Source of the DNA: Acetobacter suratthaniensis
Lineage (GTDB): Bacteria > Pseudomonadota > Alphaproteobacteria > Acetobacterales > Acetobacteraceae
DNA length: 59,130 nucleotides
Assembly (NCBI RefSeq): GCF_017377745.1
Contig: NZ_JAFVMG010000017.1
Coordinates: 1-59,130 of the forward strand
Direction of reading: 5' to 3'
Shown: positions 35,493 through 45,901 of the stretch, piece after piece
Position numbering within the stretch: position 1 is the stretch's first letter
How the letters are laid out: each line of letters starts with the position of its first letter
Notes under the pieces: model-generated
Told to the model about the DNA's origin: nothing
The model's input: the letters and a program-made list of their open reading frames with translations, nothing else
Databases searched by the model: none
Position numbers and translations under genes: made by a program

Positions 35493-36101
35493 TTAATGCA
35501 CGGATGTGCTGCTGCTGTTCTGTCGCGCACCACGCAGCACACCCACAAGCTCCTGCAATGCCTTCGGGTTGCTCTTGAGCAGTTCGACATTATGCGCGTC
35601 TGGTGTGGGCATATTGCCTTTTACCTGAGAGGGCGGAACATTCATGAAATTGGTGGTCAGCCCTACACAGGTCAGGCTCATGACAAAATCATGGGCGCTA
35701 AAACCATGCGCCTTGAGAATGGCCTCCAGCCCCGGAACCTGCTCCACCAGCCCTACCTGCTGATCAAGCGACATGCCATAGCGGGCCGGAGGCAGAATGC
35801 CCGCAGCCTGAATAGCCCGCAGTGTCGCGGACAGCCGGGGCAGAACATCAGAGGCCAGATGATAATGCAGCGCCGTGTCCATATCATGCTGCATTGTGGC
35901 GACCTGCTCAGGTGTCAGGCCCGAAGCCTGCCCGCCAGCCCCGACCGGCGCCGTGGTTTGCGCCTGTGCCACGCCGGAGACCACGCTCCCCACCAGCAGG
36001 GTGGCTCCAAGTGCCATTCTGCCAAAACGGCCCCACCCATGACGCTGCTGCATAACCTTACGGAGAAAAGACATCCCCACCACCCTTTTCATCTGTTTCA
36101 T
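35493..36101 (-). CDS. Secreted protein of unknown family
   Basis: 202 residues from the ATG at 36101, which overlaps the aminopeptidase stop as TGATG; ATGs at 36092 and 36074 are also possible. A long basic start and hydrophobic core end at GVAQAQ before TTAPVG, a clear signal peptide. The mature part is helical, with one cysteine (SLTCVGL). Repeated Leu-rich helices include LSATLRAIQAAGI and VPGLEAILKAHGF. No catalytic motif is visible and I do not recognise a family. Coupling to the aminopeptidase gene suggests shared expression, not necessarily shared function. Confidence 0.7.
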   Translation of the reverse strand: MKQMKRVVGMSFLRKVMQQRHGWGRFGRMALGATLLVGSVVSGVAQAQTTAPVGAGGQASGLTPEQVATMQHDMDTALHYHLASDVLPRLSATLRAIQAAGILPPARYGMSLDQQVGLVEQVPGLEAILKAHGFSAHDFVMSLTCVGLTTNFMNVPPSQVKGNMPTPDAHNVELLKSNPKALQELVGVLRGARQNSSSTSVH

Positions 36102-37444
36102 CAAACGTCTGAAACCCACTCACCCTTACGCATGAGAGGCGCTCGCGTACCGTCCGCCGTCAGGGCATCCACGTCAATGGCGCCTGAACCAATCATCCAG
36201 TCGATATGAATCAGGCTGGTATTGGCACCACGCGCGGTTAGAGCGGCTTCATCCTGCCCCTGCGTATCGCGCATGCACTTTGTATAAGCCTGCCCAAGGG
36301 CAATATGGCTCGCGGCATTTTCATCAAACAGGGTATTCTGGAACAGAATCCCGCTTTGCGAGATGGGAGAGGAATGCGGCACCAGGGCCACCTCGCCCAG
36401 CCTGCGCGAACCTTCATCCGTATCCAGAACCCGCATGAGCGTATCCTGCCCACGCGCAGCGTGCATGTCCACAATCCGCCCCTGCTCGAAACGCACCTGA
36501 ATACCGTCGATCAGAGACCCCTGATAGGAAAGGGGCTTGGTGCTGCACACCGTGCCGTCCACCTTCAGGCGGTGCGGTGTGGTAAACACTTCCTCGGTGG
36601 GGATATTGGGGTTGCACAACACCCCATTGCCCGCCAGTTCGGAGCCTGCCGCCCAGTCATGGCCATCTGCCAGCCCTACGGTCAGATCCGTACCCGGCCC
36701 CGAAAAATGCAACGCCGCATAGCGGGCATCGTTCAGGGCCGTGGCGCGACGGTGCAGAATAGCGTTATGGGCTTCCCAATCGGCCACAGGGTCGGCCCCG
36801 GTCAGGCGCGAGACGGAAAAAATGGCTTTCCACAAGGCTTCGAGCGCCTGATCTTCAGGCAGGTCAGGAAAAACCTGCGTAGCCCATGCCGGGGTCGCGG
36901 CTGCGACAATGCACCAGTTCACATCAAAATTGGTGATGATTTCCATAGCCGGACGATTAGCCGCAGAGGCAGCCCGGCTGGCGCGTGAGACGTGATCAGG
37001 GTTCTGACCTGCAAGCAAGGTGGGGTTGGAACCTGTAACAGCCATACGGGCAGCCCCGGCCCGGAATCCCTCAGCCATGCCCTGCGCCAGCCAGCCTGCG
37101 GCAGTATCGAACGTGGGGTCAGACGCATATTTATAGCGGGCCAGCGTGGTTTCATCATCCGAGTAGAATGTCGTCACCAGCGAAGCGCCTGCCTTGTAGG
37201 CATGTTCTGTAATCCGGCGCACGAGCGGCACGGCGCTGAGCGGGGCTGTCAGAATAACCTGCTGCCCCGGCGCCACATTGAGCCCGGTGCGCGCTGCAAC
37301 AGCACCCAGCCGGTCAAGCATGGTGTTAAATTCAGCCGAAGCCAGATAACCACCCGCGGCTCCTGCCACGCCCTGCCCGCTTTGCATCTGCCGCCCGCCT
37401 TGTTCCGTCACGATCCTGTCTTCCTTTTTATTGCCCACCGTCAT
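36101..37444 (-). CDS. M29-family aminopeptidase (AmpS/PepS-like)
   Basis: 447 residues from the ATG at 37444. The frame extends to 37570 but into the upstream gene; GTG 37411 and ATG 37387 are alternatives. M29 (thermophilic aminopeptidase) enzymes are cytoplasmic metallo-exopeptidases with two metal ions. Ligand motifs are present in order: NIPTEEVFTTP (Glu), HSSPISQSG, SHIALGQAY (His) and IHIDWMIGS (His, Asp) near the C-terminus. The N-terminal domain has the expected LNVAPGQQVILTAPL segment. It is preceded by a DUF1643 gene and overlaps the secreted unknown gene by one base. The family is secure; the peptide preference is not known. Confidence 0.88.
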   Translation of the reverse strand: MTVGNKKEDRIVTEQGGRQMQSGQGVAGAAGGYLASAEFNTMLDRLGAVAARTGLNVAPGQQVILTAPLSAVPLVRRITEHAYKAGASLVTTFYSDDETTLARYKYASDPTFDTAAGWLAQGMAEGFRAGAARMAVTGSNPTLLAGQNPDHVSRASRAASAANRPAMEIITNFDVNWCIVAAATPAWATQVFPDLPEDQALEALWKAIFSVSRLTGADPVADWEAHNAILHRRATALNDARYAALHFSGPGTDLTVGLADGHDWAAGSELAGNGVLCNPNIPTEEVFTTPHRLKVDGTVCSTKPLSYQGSLIDGIQVRFEQGRIVDMHAARGQDTLMRVLDTDEGSRRLGEVALVPHSSPISQSGILFQNTLFDENAASHIALGQAYTKCMRDTQGQDEAALTARGANTSLIHIDWMIGSGAIDVDALTADGTRAPLMRKGEWVSDV

Positions 37445-37506
37445 GGCATGCCCCATCCGATACCGATGCGCTGCCGCCGTCAACATGGCGGCTCGCGGCC
37501 CGTGCC

Positions 37507-38082
37507 TTACACGCCCTGTTCGGGCAGGAGCGCAGGCGTGAGGCTGGACGGTAGATAAAGCGGGTGGCACGGTCGCCCGGAGGCACTCAGCCGCAACGCA
37601 TAAACCGCAATGCCGTGGGCCTGTAATGCCTGCACAACCTCCGGCCCGCGCGCACGCAACTCCCGATGGTGGGGCGAACCATAAGCCGCAATCACTTGAT
37701 CGGCCTCACGCGCCATTGCCAGAAGGGCGGCATCATTCTCCGGCCCGATGGGATCGGGCGTTTCCAGCAGGCGGGTCTGATCCGTGCAGCGATAGGCAAA
37801 GGTATTGCCCACCAGCATCCCCCCATAACCCCATGCCCGTGCATAACGCTGACACTTGGCCACGGTGCGGTCATCCCCCTGTTCAGTCGCAACGGATGGG
37901 TTCATCATCAGCCACATCAACAGGGGGCGAGCTGGCTCCCATACGCGCCTGAGCGTGTAACGGTAACAGTTGTCCGGCCCGCCATAGGTTGCGGTGCTTA
38001 CGACATCATCAGACAGCTTCAGCGGGCGCGAAGTCCCGACATGATGCCCTTCAAATAGATCCTTCATGACTTCCCATGCCAT
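37507..38082 (-). CDS. DUF1643-family protein
   Basis: 191 residues from the ATG at 38082. The frame is open to 38226, but the extra 48 residues are not typical; ATG 38067 is another option. DUF1643 landmarks are RYTLRRVWEPARPLLMWLMMNPS, DDRTVAKCQRYARAWGYGG, NTFAYRCTD and GPENDAALL. The family is common as a single small gene in bacteria and phages, has no known function and shows no obvious catalytic motif. It lies 62 bases before the aminopeptidase and may share its transcript. Confidence 0.8.
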   Translation of the reverse strand: MAWEVMKDLFEGHHVGTSRPLKLSDDVVSTATYGGPDNCYRYTLRRVWEPARPLLMWLMMNPSVATEQGDDRTVAKCQRYARAWGYGGMLVGNTFAYRCTDQTRLLETPDPIGPENDAALLAMAREADQVIAAYGSPHHRELRARGPEVVQALQAHGIAVYALRLSASGRPCHPLYLPSSLTPALLPEQGV

Positions 38083-38593
38083 GCGTTGCCAACGCCCCTG
38101 TTTAGGCGGCTTGGCCCCAAGGCACAAATACGCCGTTTGACGGCAGGGCGCTTCCTTCGGAAATACCGCAAAAAGATTAAGAATTACGCTCTTGTGACAA
38201 AAGAGTATGAAAAGGGTTTCATGCAAATATTTTTAATTATTCATTAAGTGACAACCGTGCAGAGTGAAAAGGCGGCAGCGAAAAGGCGTGCTTTATGTTT
38301 CGACTTCTACCAGCGATTTCAACACTTATAGCACTGGGGTCGGTCCCCTGTTCCAGCCAACTTCCTGTTCTGACCGTTCCACGTCACTCTCCACGTGATA
38401 GCGTACTGGATACACTGGCCCCGCTGCCCGGCATCAAAAAAAACCATCATCCGCCTTTCCTGTGCATACGCCGCCTGAGCCTGACCGTCCTGACTGAGTA
38501 AATACTCCATAAATGGAAAGACCAGGGCATGATCCCTGGCCTTTCACTCCTGCCGCGCATGGCAAGTCCGACGTCCAAGAACCTAACAGGCCG
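38083..38593. other. Spacer between the DUF1643 gene and acsA
   Basis: About 510 bases without a secure gene. It holds the upstream region of the DUF1643 gene and the acsA terminator (38515-38545). A plus-strand ORF at 38295-38501 (68 codons) begins with a hydrophobic stretch (MFRLLPAISTLIALG) but has no good ribosome site and no recognisable domain, so I do not call it. The stretch 38205-38260 is AT-rich and could hold the DUF1643 promoter. Confidence 0.4.
38515..38545 (-). terminator. Terminator of the prp/acs operon
   Basis: CCAGGG (38522-38527) and CCCTGG (38534-38539) pair around CATGAT, extended by GGAAAG on one side and CTTTC on the other past single mismatches. On the minus strand the stem is followed by TCTTTCCATTTAT. 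It lies 50 bases behind the acsA stop. Confidence 0.65.
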
Positions 38594-40576
38594 TCACGCT
38601 CTGGCCTGCTCAGGAACACCCTGCCCGAAAGTAGACTGCGCCCACACCCGGTCACACAGGGTTTTAACCACAGCCATATCGTTCAGAGCTGACAGATCGC
38701 CGAAGTTTTCCGTCTCGCCCTGCGCGATCTTGCGCAGGAGACGGCGGACAATCTTGCCCGAGCGCGTTCTGGGCAGATCCGGCACCAGATACACGGCCTC
38801 TGGTGCGGCGTACCGGCCCAGCTGCTTTGCCACAAAACGGCCTATGCCTTCCTCCGTCAGTTCCCCTGCCGCATCCTTGCGGGGGATAACAAACACAACC
38901 AGCGCCTCGCCCTTGACCGGGTGCGGAATGCCCACAGCGGCACTTTCCACCACACGGTGATCCTCACCCAGCACGTCTTCCACCTCGGCCGTGCCAAGAC
39001 GATGACCGGCAATGTTGATCACGTCATCCATACGCCCGGTAATCCAGTAATAGCCGTCCGCATCGCGGCGGGCGCCATCCCCCGTGAAATACAGGCCGGG
39101 AGCCGCACTGAAATAGGTCTGCACGAACCGCGCATGGTCACCCCAGATAGTACGTGCCTGACCGGGCCATGAACGGGCGATACACAATGCCCCCTCCGCC
39201 GCCCCGGTTTGAACCTTGCCTTGCTGGTCGATCACCCGCATGTCCACACCGGGCAACGGCGTGCTGGCAGAACCCGGCTTGAGCGCCTGCGCACCCGGCA
39301 CTGGCCCCAGCACCACACCGGCGGTTTCAGTCTGCCACCATGTATCCGCAACGGGGCAGCGTTTCTGGCCCACCACGTCATGGTACCACAGCCACGCATC
39401 CGGGCTGATTGGCTCCCCCGCCACACCCAGCAGACGCAGCGAACTGAGGTCACGCTTTTTCACAACCTCATCGCCCTCGGCCATCATGCTCCGCACGGCG
39501 GTCGGGGCCGTGAACAGCATGGTCACCTTGTTTTCCTGCACCAGATCCCACCACCGGCCGGGATACGGGTGGCCCGGCAGGCTGTCTGAAATCATGGTGG
39601 TGCCACCATTGGCCAGCGGGCCATACACAACCGAGGTATGGCCCGTAATCCAGGCCACATCCGCCGTGCACCACAGCACATCGCCGGGGCGGAAAGTGTA
39701 CACCATGCCCATGGTATAGGCAGCCCACACGATATAACCGCCACAGCTATGCACCACAGCCTTCGGCTTACCTGTGCTGCCAGAAGTATAGAGCATGAAC
39801 AGCGGGTCTTCCGCCTTCATGATCACCGGCACAAAATCCGCCTCGAAATGATCGACAAAGCCATGATAGTCATGGTCACGCCCGGGCAGCATCATGACCG
39901 GTTCGTCCGATGTGCGCACCACCAGCATGGAATGCACAGCACTGGACGCTCCGGCACGCAGCAGGGCGGCATCCATGGTTTCCTTGAACGGCACCATTTT
40001 GGAACCACGCCGGGAGGTGCTGGCGGTAATGACCACAACCGCCTGACTGTCCACCAGTCGCTCGGCAATCCCTTCGGCCGAGAACCCGCCAAACAGCACC
40101 ACATGCACCGCACCAATGCGTGCGCAGGCCAGCATGGCCACAACCGCCTCTGAACACATAGGCAGGCAGATCGCCACGCGCTGGCCTTTTTCAACACCCA
40201 GATGGCTCAGGGCGTTGGCAAGGCGGCACACGCGCTCATGCAGCATGGTGTAGGTCAGCCGTTCTGCCGGGCCATGCCCCTCACGGTGGGCAATGAGGGC
40301 GACCTGATCGGCCTTTTCGGTCAGGAACCGGTCAAGGCAGCAGACGGACACATTCAGTTGCCCGTCTTCAAACCACCGGATGGAAACATCCCCCGTGAAA
40401 CTGCCACTAAACCCACGCGTGGGTTTTTTGTGCCAGTGCACACGCCCTGCCTGCTCCAGCCAGAACCCATCCGGGTCACGGCTGGCATGGTCGCGCATGG
40501 CCTCCAGCCCCTGCTCGGACAGGAGTGCGGGATAGTTTTCGTAAAAACCGGTGGGTATCACTGTTGTGTCTGACAT
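38594..40576 (-). CDS. acsA: Acetyl-CoA synthetase, in the 2-methylcitrate operon
   Basis: 660 residues. It activates a short-chain acid to acyl-CoA via an acyl-AMP in the cytoplasm. The P-loop-like A3 motif YTSGSTGKPKAVVHS, the A5 motif DTWWQTET and the C-terminal RTRSGKIVRR with the catalytic Lys are all present. Trp in TWWQTET is the residue that narrows the acyl pocket to acetate in Acs; PrpE-type enzymes usually differ here. Position suggests propionate, the motif suggests acetate, so it may serve both. It is the last gene of prpDCB-acsA, with GGAG before its ATG and a terminator behind it. Confidence 0.9.
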   Translation of the reverse strand: MSDTTVIPTGFYENYPALLSEQGLEAMRDHASRDPDGFWLEQAGRVHWHKKPTRGFSGSFTGDVSIRWFEDGQLNVSVCCLDRFLTEKADQVALIAHREGHGPAERLTYTMLHERVCRLANALSHLGVEKGQRVAICLPMCSEAVVAMLACARIGAVHVVLFGGFSAEGIAERLVDSQAVVVITASTSRRGSKMVPFKETMDAALLRAGASSAVHSMLVVRTSDEPVMMLPGRDHDYHGFVDHFEADFVPVIMKAEDPLFMLYTSGSTGKPKAVVHSCGGYIVWAAYTMGMVYTFRPGDVLWCTADVAWITGHTSVVYGPLANGGTTMISDSLPGHPYPGRWWDLVQENKVTMLFTAPTAVRSMMAEGDEVVKKRDLSSLRLLGVAGEPISPDAWLWYHDVVGQKRCPVADTWWQTETAGVVLGPVPGAQALKPGSASTPLPGVDMRVIDQQGKVQTGAAEGALCIARSWPGQARTIWGDHARFVQTYFSAAPGLYFTGDGARRDADGYYWITGRMDDVINIAGHRLGTAEVEDVLGEDHRVVESAAVGIPHPVKGEALVVFVIPRKDAAGELTEEGIGRFVAKQLGRYAAPEAVYLVPDLPRTRSGKIVRRLLRKIAQGETENFGDLSALNDMAVVKTLCDRVWAQSTFGQGVPEQARA

Positions 40577-40644
40577 GACTCCGTTCCCCTCATTTTTATT
40601 GTTTTTGTTCGGGACAGAAAAAATGGTTACACACGCACCAGACT

Positions 40645-41577
40645 TCAGGCGGCACTCCGATCAGGTTGCCCGATATGGGGCAGCACAGTGGAAACAATGC
40701 CCGCATCCAGTGCTTCGTAATCATAATAGCGGATGGTCTTGTAAAGTTCCTCGCGGGTTTGCATTCTTTCCAGCATGTCACGCGTGCCACCGGTATGGGC
40801 AATGGTTCTGTACAGATCATCCTGCGCCTTGTTGGCGGCCCGCAGGGAACTGACCGGCCAGATAATCATGGCATACCCCATGCTCTCGAACTCGCTGGCC
40901 GTCAGGTACGGCGTGCGGCCAAACTCCGTCATGTTCGCAAGCAGCGGCACATCAGGCAGGCGGCGCACAAACTCCCTGAACATTTCTTCAGATGTCAGGG
41001 CTTCTGGAAAAATGGCATCCGCACCGGCCTCGTAATACAGCCGCGCTCTGGCCACAGCGCCATCAATCCCTTCAGAACCAGCGGCATCCGTGCGGGCGAT
41101 AATAACCATATCGCGCCGGGCTTTTGCTGCTGCCGCCACCTTTTGCGCCATATCCTGCGGCGAAACCAGTTTCTTGTCGTTCAGGTGGCCACATTTTTTG
41201 GGCAGAACCTGATCTTCAATATGAACCGCAGCCGCACCGGCATCCTCAAACGCACGCACCATATGCATGACGTTCAGGGTTTCACCATAGCCCGTATCAC
41301 CATCAACCAGCAGCGGCAGGCCGCTTGAGCGCACGATCTGGCGGATAAAGAAACAGACTTCATCCACGGTAATAATACCCAGATCAGGTAGGCCCATGCT
41401 GGCAGTCATGGCCGCACCCGAAAGATACAGGGCATTAAACCCGTTATCCTTCGCCTGTAGTGCGGCCTGCCCGTTATGAGCCCCCGGAATCTGCAAAATA
41501 CCTTTCTGGCTCATAAGAGCGCGGAAACGCTGCCCCGCAGGCGTTGCGTTCAGATCCGCTCCAATCAGGTAGGTCAT
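40645..41577 (-). CDS. prpB: 2-methylisocitrate lyase
   Basis: 310 residues. PrpB splits 2-methylisocitrate into pyruvate and succinate, the last step of the methylcitrate cycle. It is a PEP-mutase/isocitrate-lyase superfamily barrel; [12 protein letters not shown] contains the catalytic Cys in the KKCGH motif, DGDTGYGE and HIEDQVLPK provide metal and substrate contacts, and IARTDA is typical. Its ATG overlaps the prpC stop as ATGA. It lies 68 bases before acsA. Confidence 0.95.
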   Translation of the reverse strand: MTYLIGADLNATPAGQRFRALMSQKGILQIPGAHNGQAALQAKDNGFNALYLSGAAMTASMGLPDLGIITVDEVCFFIRQIVRSSGLPLLVDGDTGYGETLNVMHMVRAFEDAGAAAVHIEDQVLPKKCGHLNDKKLVSPQDMAQKVAAAAKARRDMVIIARTDAAGSEGIDGAVARARLYYEAGADAIFPEALTSEEMFREFVRRLPDVPLLANMTEFGRTPYLTASEFESMGYAMIIWPVSSLRAANKAQDDLYRTIAHTGGTRDMLERMQTREELYKTIRYYDYEALDAGIVSTVLPHIGQPDRSAA

Positions 41578-42740
41578 GCTGCATTCTCCAGTCCATCGCG
41601 CTCACGCAGGGACACAAATGGCCTCACATCCGGGCCGACATAATTGGCCGATGGCCGAATAATCTTGCCATCAACACGCTGTTCCATGACATGCGCGCAC
41701 CAGCCCGTGACACGCGCCATAACAAATACCGGCGTAAACATAGCCGTGGGAATACCCATGGCGTTGTACGAAACCGCGCTGAACCAATCGAGATTCGGAA
41801 ACATCCTTTTTTCTGATGCCATGATCCGCTCAATCCGCTCCGCCACATTATACAGCCGCATGCTGCCGTTGCGGCGCGACAGGTCACGCGCGACATCCTT
41901 GATAATATCGCTGCGCGGGTCGGCAATCGTGTAAACCGGATGACCAAAGCCGATGATGACTTCCTTTTCGGCCAGACGGCGGCGAATATCGGCCTCGGCC
42001 TCATCCGCCGTGTGGTAACGCTGCTGAATATCGAGTGCGACCTCATTGGCCCCGCCATGCTTTGGCCCACGCAGCGCACCAATGGCGCCCGTAATGGCCG
42101 AATACATGTCAGACCCCGTACCCGCCACCACACGCGCAGTGAAGGTGGAGGCATTGAACTCATGCTCGGCATACAGGATCAGCGATGTATGCATGGCCTG
42201 CACCCAGTCTTCCTGCGGTTTTCTACCGTGCAGAAGATGCAGGAAGTGCCCGCCTACGCTTTCATCATCCGTGCTGGTTTCAACCCGCTTGCCGTGGTTC
42301 GAGTAATGATACCAGTAAAGCAGCATGGATCCCGTGCTGGCCACCAGCCTGTCCGCAATTTCGCGCGCACCTGCGGCGGGGCAGTCGCTCCGCTCGGGCA
42401 GAGCGCAGCCCAGCACCGAAACAGCCGTGCGCAGCACATCCATCGGGTGTGTGGCGGCTGGCAGGCGTTCGAGGGCTGCGCGCACGATATCAGGAATATC
42501 GCGCATGCCACACAGGCGCTGCCTGTAGCTTTCCAGCTCGGCGCTGTTGGGCAGGTAGCCGTGAATGAGCAGGTAGGCTACCTCCTCAAACGTGCAGGTG
42601 CTGGCCAGATCGCGGATGTCATATCCACGATAGTGCAGGTCGTTACCGCTATGGCCGACCGTGCTCAATGCCGTATTGCCTGCGGCTGTTCCTGAAAGCG
42701 CCACAGATTTCTTGGGTTTTTTATGCAGTTCGGCGGTCAC
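41574..42740 (-). CDS. prpC: 2-methylcitrate synthase
   Basis: 388 residues from a GTG start with AGGGGAG 7 bases upstream. PrpC condenses propionyl-CoA with oxaloacetate. It has the citrate-synthase fold; [10 protein letters not shown] is the early landmark, [13 protein letters not shown] carries an active-site His, GFGHPVYT the second His, and [13 protein letters not shown] the late Asp/Arg region. The length of about 380 is usual for PrpC and shorter than GltA, supporting the methylcitrate assignment, as does the operon. Confidence 0.94.
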   Translation of the reverse strand: MTAELHKKPKKSVALSGTAAGNTALSTVGHSGNDLHYRGYDIRDLASTCTFEEVAYLLIHGYLPNSAELESYRQRLCGMRDIPDIVRAALERLPAATHPMDVLRTAVSVLGCALPERSDCPAAGAREIADRLVASTGSMLLYWYHYSNHGKRVETSTDDESVGGHFLHLLHGRKPQEDWVQAMHTSLILYAEHEFNASTFTARVVAGTGSDMYSAITGAIGALRGPKHGGANEVALDIQQRYHTADEAEADIRRRLAEKEVIIGFGHPVYTIADPRSDIIKDVARDLSRRNGSMRLYNVAERIERIMASEKRMFPNLDWFSAVSYNAMGIPTAMFTPVFVMARVTGWCAHVMEQRVDGKIIRPSANYVGPDVRPFVSLRERDGLENAA

Positions 42741-42767
42741 TGTTCTGCTCCCCTCTTTTTTGCTGTG

Positions 42768-44327
42768 TCAGGATGTCAGCTCGGCAGGCTGGCGGGCGGT
42801 TGCGGCCCCCTGCACCTGTCCGAAATTGAAAATGCCCTGTGCCGTGTTCTGCTGTAGATCCTGCGCGGGAATAAGCAGTTCGAGCTGGTGCAGCGCTCCG
42901 GCTTCAAGCGTAGGCAGACGCTGGACAACCTCCAGAAAGCGCGCCACTTCCGCATCCGGCACAACACCTTCGGCCAGCATACGGAACTTGCGGATATAAT
43001 CCGCCCGCACCCACGGCGTAGCTCCCAGCGTATGAGCGTTGGCCACCGCCAGTTCATCTTCCAGCACGGAGCCATCCTTCATGCGGATGATGATGCGCCC
43101 GCCGAATGCCTTCTTGTTGGGGTCCGTCTCATGATAACGGGCGGTCCAATCTGGTGTTTCCACGGTGCGGATCTTCTGCCACAGCCGCACGGTGTCCGGC
43201 CTGCGGGCACGTTCGGGCGCATAGGAACGCACCTGATGCCACTCCCCATCCTGCAGAGCCACGGCCACGATATACATGATCGAGTGATCCAGCGTCTCCC
43301 GCGAAGCGCCGGGGTCGAACTTTTGCGGATCGTTGGAGCCGGTACCGATCACGTAATGGGTGTGGTGACTGGTTTCGATCAGAATATCCTCCACATCGTC
43401 CCAGTTCCTGACCTGCTTGCCCATGCGGAACGCAAGGTCAATCAGCGCCTGACTCTGGTATTCGGCCGAATGCTCTTTGGTGAAGGACGACAGAATGGCC
43501 CGCTTTGGCTCGCCCGCCAAAGGCAGCGGCACGTTGTAGCGGGCATCCCTACCATCAAGCATCCAGGCGATAACACCATCCTCACCCTCGTAAATGGGGG
43601 TGGGTGAGGTTTCACCCATCATCGCGCGGTCAACCGATTCCACAGCCATTTTCCCGGCATGGGCGGGTGCATAGGCTTTCCATGAGGAAATCTCGCCCTT
43701 GCGGCTCTGGCGTGTTGCCGTTGTGACATGCAGCGCCTGCCCGATTGCCTGATAGACAATGGCAGGCGGCAGACGCAGCAGCGTGCCGATACCAGCCGCA
43801 ACAGACGGGCCAAGATGCGCCACATGGTCGATCTTGTGCTTATGCAGACAGATGGCCCGCGCCAGATCAATCTGGATTTCGTAGCCGGTGGCAATGCCAC
43901 GGATCAGATCCGCGCCACTACGGCGGCACTGTTGCGCCACGGCCAGAATGCCCGGAATATTGTCACCCGGATGGGAGTATTCCGCTGCCAGAAAGGTATC
44001 GTGGTAATCCAGTTCCCGCACGGCGGTGCCGTTGGCCCATGCGGCCCATTCAGCATGCACGCGCACATCCGGCCCCATGCCGAACAGGGTTGCACCATCA
44101 GCCCGCCGATGCGCCAGAGCCTCGGCCCGCGCACTCATGACGGGGTGACGGTTAACCGACGCCACCGCAACCGAGGCATTGTCGATCACGCGGTTTATGA
44201 TCATGTCCGTGACAGCGTCTTCCACCGGCACGGGGTCCGCCGCAACCTCGGCAATCTTCCACGCAAGCTGATCCGCACGCGGCAGACGATCACTTTCCGG
44301 ATGCACTCGAACATCATGATACTGCAT
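42768..44327 (-). CDS. prpD: 2-methylcitrate dehydratase
   Basis: 519 residues from the ATG at 44327; the frame extends through the divergent regulatory region but the family begins here. PrpD removes water from 2-methylcitrate without an iron-sulfur cluster. It is an MmgE/PrpD-fold protein: [50 protein letters not shown] and [18 protein letters not shown] are landmarks. It is the first gene of prpDCB-acsA; PrpD rather than AcnD/PrpF serves the dehydration step here. Confidence 0.95.
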   Translation of the reverse strand: MQYHDVRVHPESDRLPRADQLAWKIAEVAADPVPVEDAVTDMIINRVIDNASVAVASVNRHPVMSARAEALAHRRADGATLFGMGPDVRVHAEWAAWANGTAVRELDYHDTFLAAEYSHPGDNIPGILAVAQQCRRSGADLIRGIATGYEIQIDLARAICLHKHKIDHVAHLGPSVAAGIGTLLRLPPAIVYQAIGQALHVTTATRQSRKGEISSWKAYAPAHAGKMAVESVDRAMMGETSPTPIYEGEDGVIAWMLDGRDARYNVPLPLAGEPKRAILSSFTKEHSAEYQSQALIDLAFRMGKQVRNWDDVEDILIETSHHTHYVIGTGSNDPQKFDPGASRETLDHSIMYIVAVALQDGEWHQVRSYAPERARRPDTVRLWQKIRTVETPDWTARYHETDPNKKAFGGRIIIRMKDGSVLEDELAVANAHTLGATPWVRADYIRKFRMLAEGVVPDAEVARFLEVVQRLPTLEAGALHQLELLIPAQDLQQNTAQGIFNFGQVQGAATARQPAELTS

Positions 44328-44457
44328 TGATCCAACCCTTGGTCTGGTATGACGACAAGACCAAATGTCGCAGACTGTTGTGTGGAACAGGAGCCGGATA
44401 AGAGTAAAAAGAGGCGAAGGGAATTTTCCCGTTTGCAAAGTCTGCGAAGTCCGTCCC
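44328..44457. promoter_or_regulatory. prp divergent control region with a TTTGCAAA operator candidate
   Basis: TTTGCAAA at 44432-44439 is the palindrome bound by mycobacterial PrpR and contained in the corynebacterial RamB site; both are ScfR relatives of the regulator encoded here. On the minus strand the wider match is GACTTTGCAAA. CGCAGACT at 44369-44376 is repeated inverted at 44439-44446 (AGTCTGCG), next to the first site, so there may be one operator facing each gene. GGGAATTTTCCC (44419-44430) is a further dyad. Confidence 0.55.
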
Positions 44458-45882
44458 ATGCCCAGGAACAAGACCAAACTCTTTGCAGGCCCACGCCTGC
44501 GCCAGCTCCGCCAGCGCGAAAGCCTGACACAGGCGGCTTTGGCAGATGTTCTTGATGTTTCACCAAGCTATCTCAACCAGATGGAGCGCGACCACCGGCC
44601 CGTGCCCGATCATCTGCTACAGGCATTGTGCGAACATTTTACCATTACCCCGGCATGGTTCAGCGATACGCGTGAGGCGCACAAAGTACAGGCCCTGCGC
44701 GAAACCATGGCCGATCCGCTTTTCAAGAACAGCCCGCTGCCCCTTGCCAAGATGGCCGAAGCCGTACGCCAGAGCCCGGATCTGTCCGATGCGTTTCTAA
44801 CCCTTTATCGCGCCTACGCCGCCGAGCGCGAACGCCAAGAGAATGAAGCCGCTTACTCTTTGCCGCAGGAACCCTACGAAACCGTAGGCGACTGGGTGCA
44901 GGAACACCGCAACTACTTTCATGAACTCGACCGTGCCGCCGAAGTTTTTTACGAAAACCTGAAAATAGAAGATGGCGCACTCAGCACGGCTCTTGCCGCC
45001 CATCTGCACAGCCAGCACGGCCTGACACTAGCCCCGGACTCCGATATGGAAGCCAGAGGACTGGTGTGGCGCATAGACCGGCAAAAACGCCGTATTCTGC
45101 TGCCACCAAACCAGCCGCCGGAAAGCACGCTGTTCTATCTGGCCCAGATTATCGGCCAGCTTGAGCACAACACCCTGATTACACGCATCCTGCGCCGCGA
45201 AGGCCCGAAAGACGCCAACGCCATTGCACTGGCGCGGGTTTATCTGGGCAATTACTTTGCCGGAGCGCTCCTACTACCCTATATGCGATTGCTGCATGTA
45301 GCAGCCCAGACCCGCCACGACATAGATTGCATACGCCGCCATTTTGGCGTGAGCTTCGAACAGGTCAGCCATCGACTGAGCACCCTGCAAAGGCCGGGGC
45401 AGGAAGGGATTCCGTTCTACTTTCTCAAGCTCGATATCGCTGGGAATATTCTCAAAAGTTTTTCAGGAAACCGCTTTGCGCTGGCCCGTTTTGGTGGCCC
45501 CTGCCCACTGTGGAATGTTTTCAGAGCCTTTGCCACACCGGGCCAGATTCAGGTGCAGCTTTCCCAGACCACGGATGATTCGATCTATCTCAATATTGCC
45601 CGCACCGTCAGCCGCGAGGGCCTGACCTACGCGGACAAACCACGCCAGATTGCCATCGTGCTGGGCTGCACCATCGCCAATGGTCGGGAAACTGTCTATG
45701 CGGCAGGGCTGAACATGGAAGACCATAGTCTGGTTGTGCCGATCGGCCCCGGATGCCGGGCCTGTGTGCGGGATAACTGTAGCCACCGCTCTTTGCCTGT
45801 ATCAGGCCGCGCGCTCGATACAGGCAACGATGCCCGAGGCGTTGTGCCCTATCGCGCCCTGCCCGAAGGCAGACGACAGTAA
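44458..45882 (+). CDS. Short-chain fatty acid responsive regulator (ScfR/PrpR/RamB type)
   Basis: 474 residues from the ATG at 44458 ([19 protein letters not shown]), the family beginning; an earlier ATG at 44365 runs through the operator region. An XRE helix-turn-helix lies at about 13-65 ([21 protein letters not shown]). An IrrE/ImmA-like segment without the zinc-protease motif follows, and the C-terminal third is the DUF2083 domain with cysteines ([15 protein letters not shown]) that may bind metal or a cluster. This family senses propionyl-CoA or short-chain acids and controls methylcitrate or glyoxylate genes. It is divergent from prpDCB-acsA. Confidence 0.9.
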   Translation: MPRNKTKLFAGPRLRQLRQRESLTQAALADVLDVSPSYLNQMERDHRPVPDHLLQALCEHFTITPAWFSDTREAHKVQALRETMADPLFKNSPLPLAKMAEAVRQSPDLSDAFLTLYRAYAAERERQENEAAYSLPQEPYETVGDWVQEHRNYFHELDRAAEVFYENLKIEDGALSTALAAHLHSQHGLTLAPDSDMEARGLVWRIDRQKRRILLPPNQPPESTLFYLAQIIGQLEHNTLITRILRREGPKDANAIALARVYLGNYFAGALLLPYMRLLHVAAQTRHDIDCIRRHFGVSFEQVSHRLSTLQRPGQEGIPFYFLKLDIAGNILKSFSGNRFALARFGGPCPLWNVFRAFATPGQIQVQLSQTTDDSIYLNIARTVSREGLTYADKPRQIAIVLGCTIANGRETVYAAGLNMEDHSLVVPIGPGCRACVRDNCSHRSLPVSGRALDTGNDARGVVPYRALPEGRRQ

Positions 45883-45901
45883 TGAAAAAGAAAGAGGGGG
45901 T

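Noticed and set aside
38295..38501. Possible 68-residue exported peptide
   Set aside because: It has no ribosome site, no proper lipobox or cleavage motif, and no recognisable domain; kept only as a note in the spacer entry.
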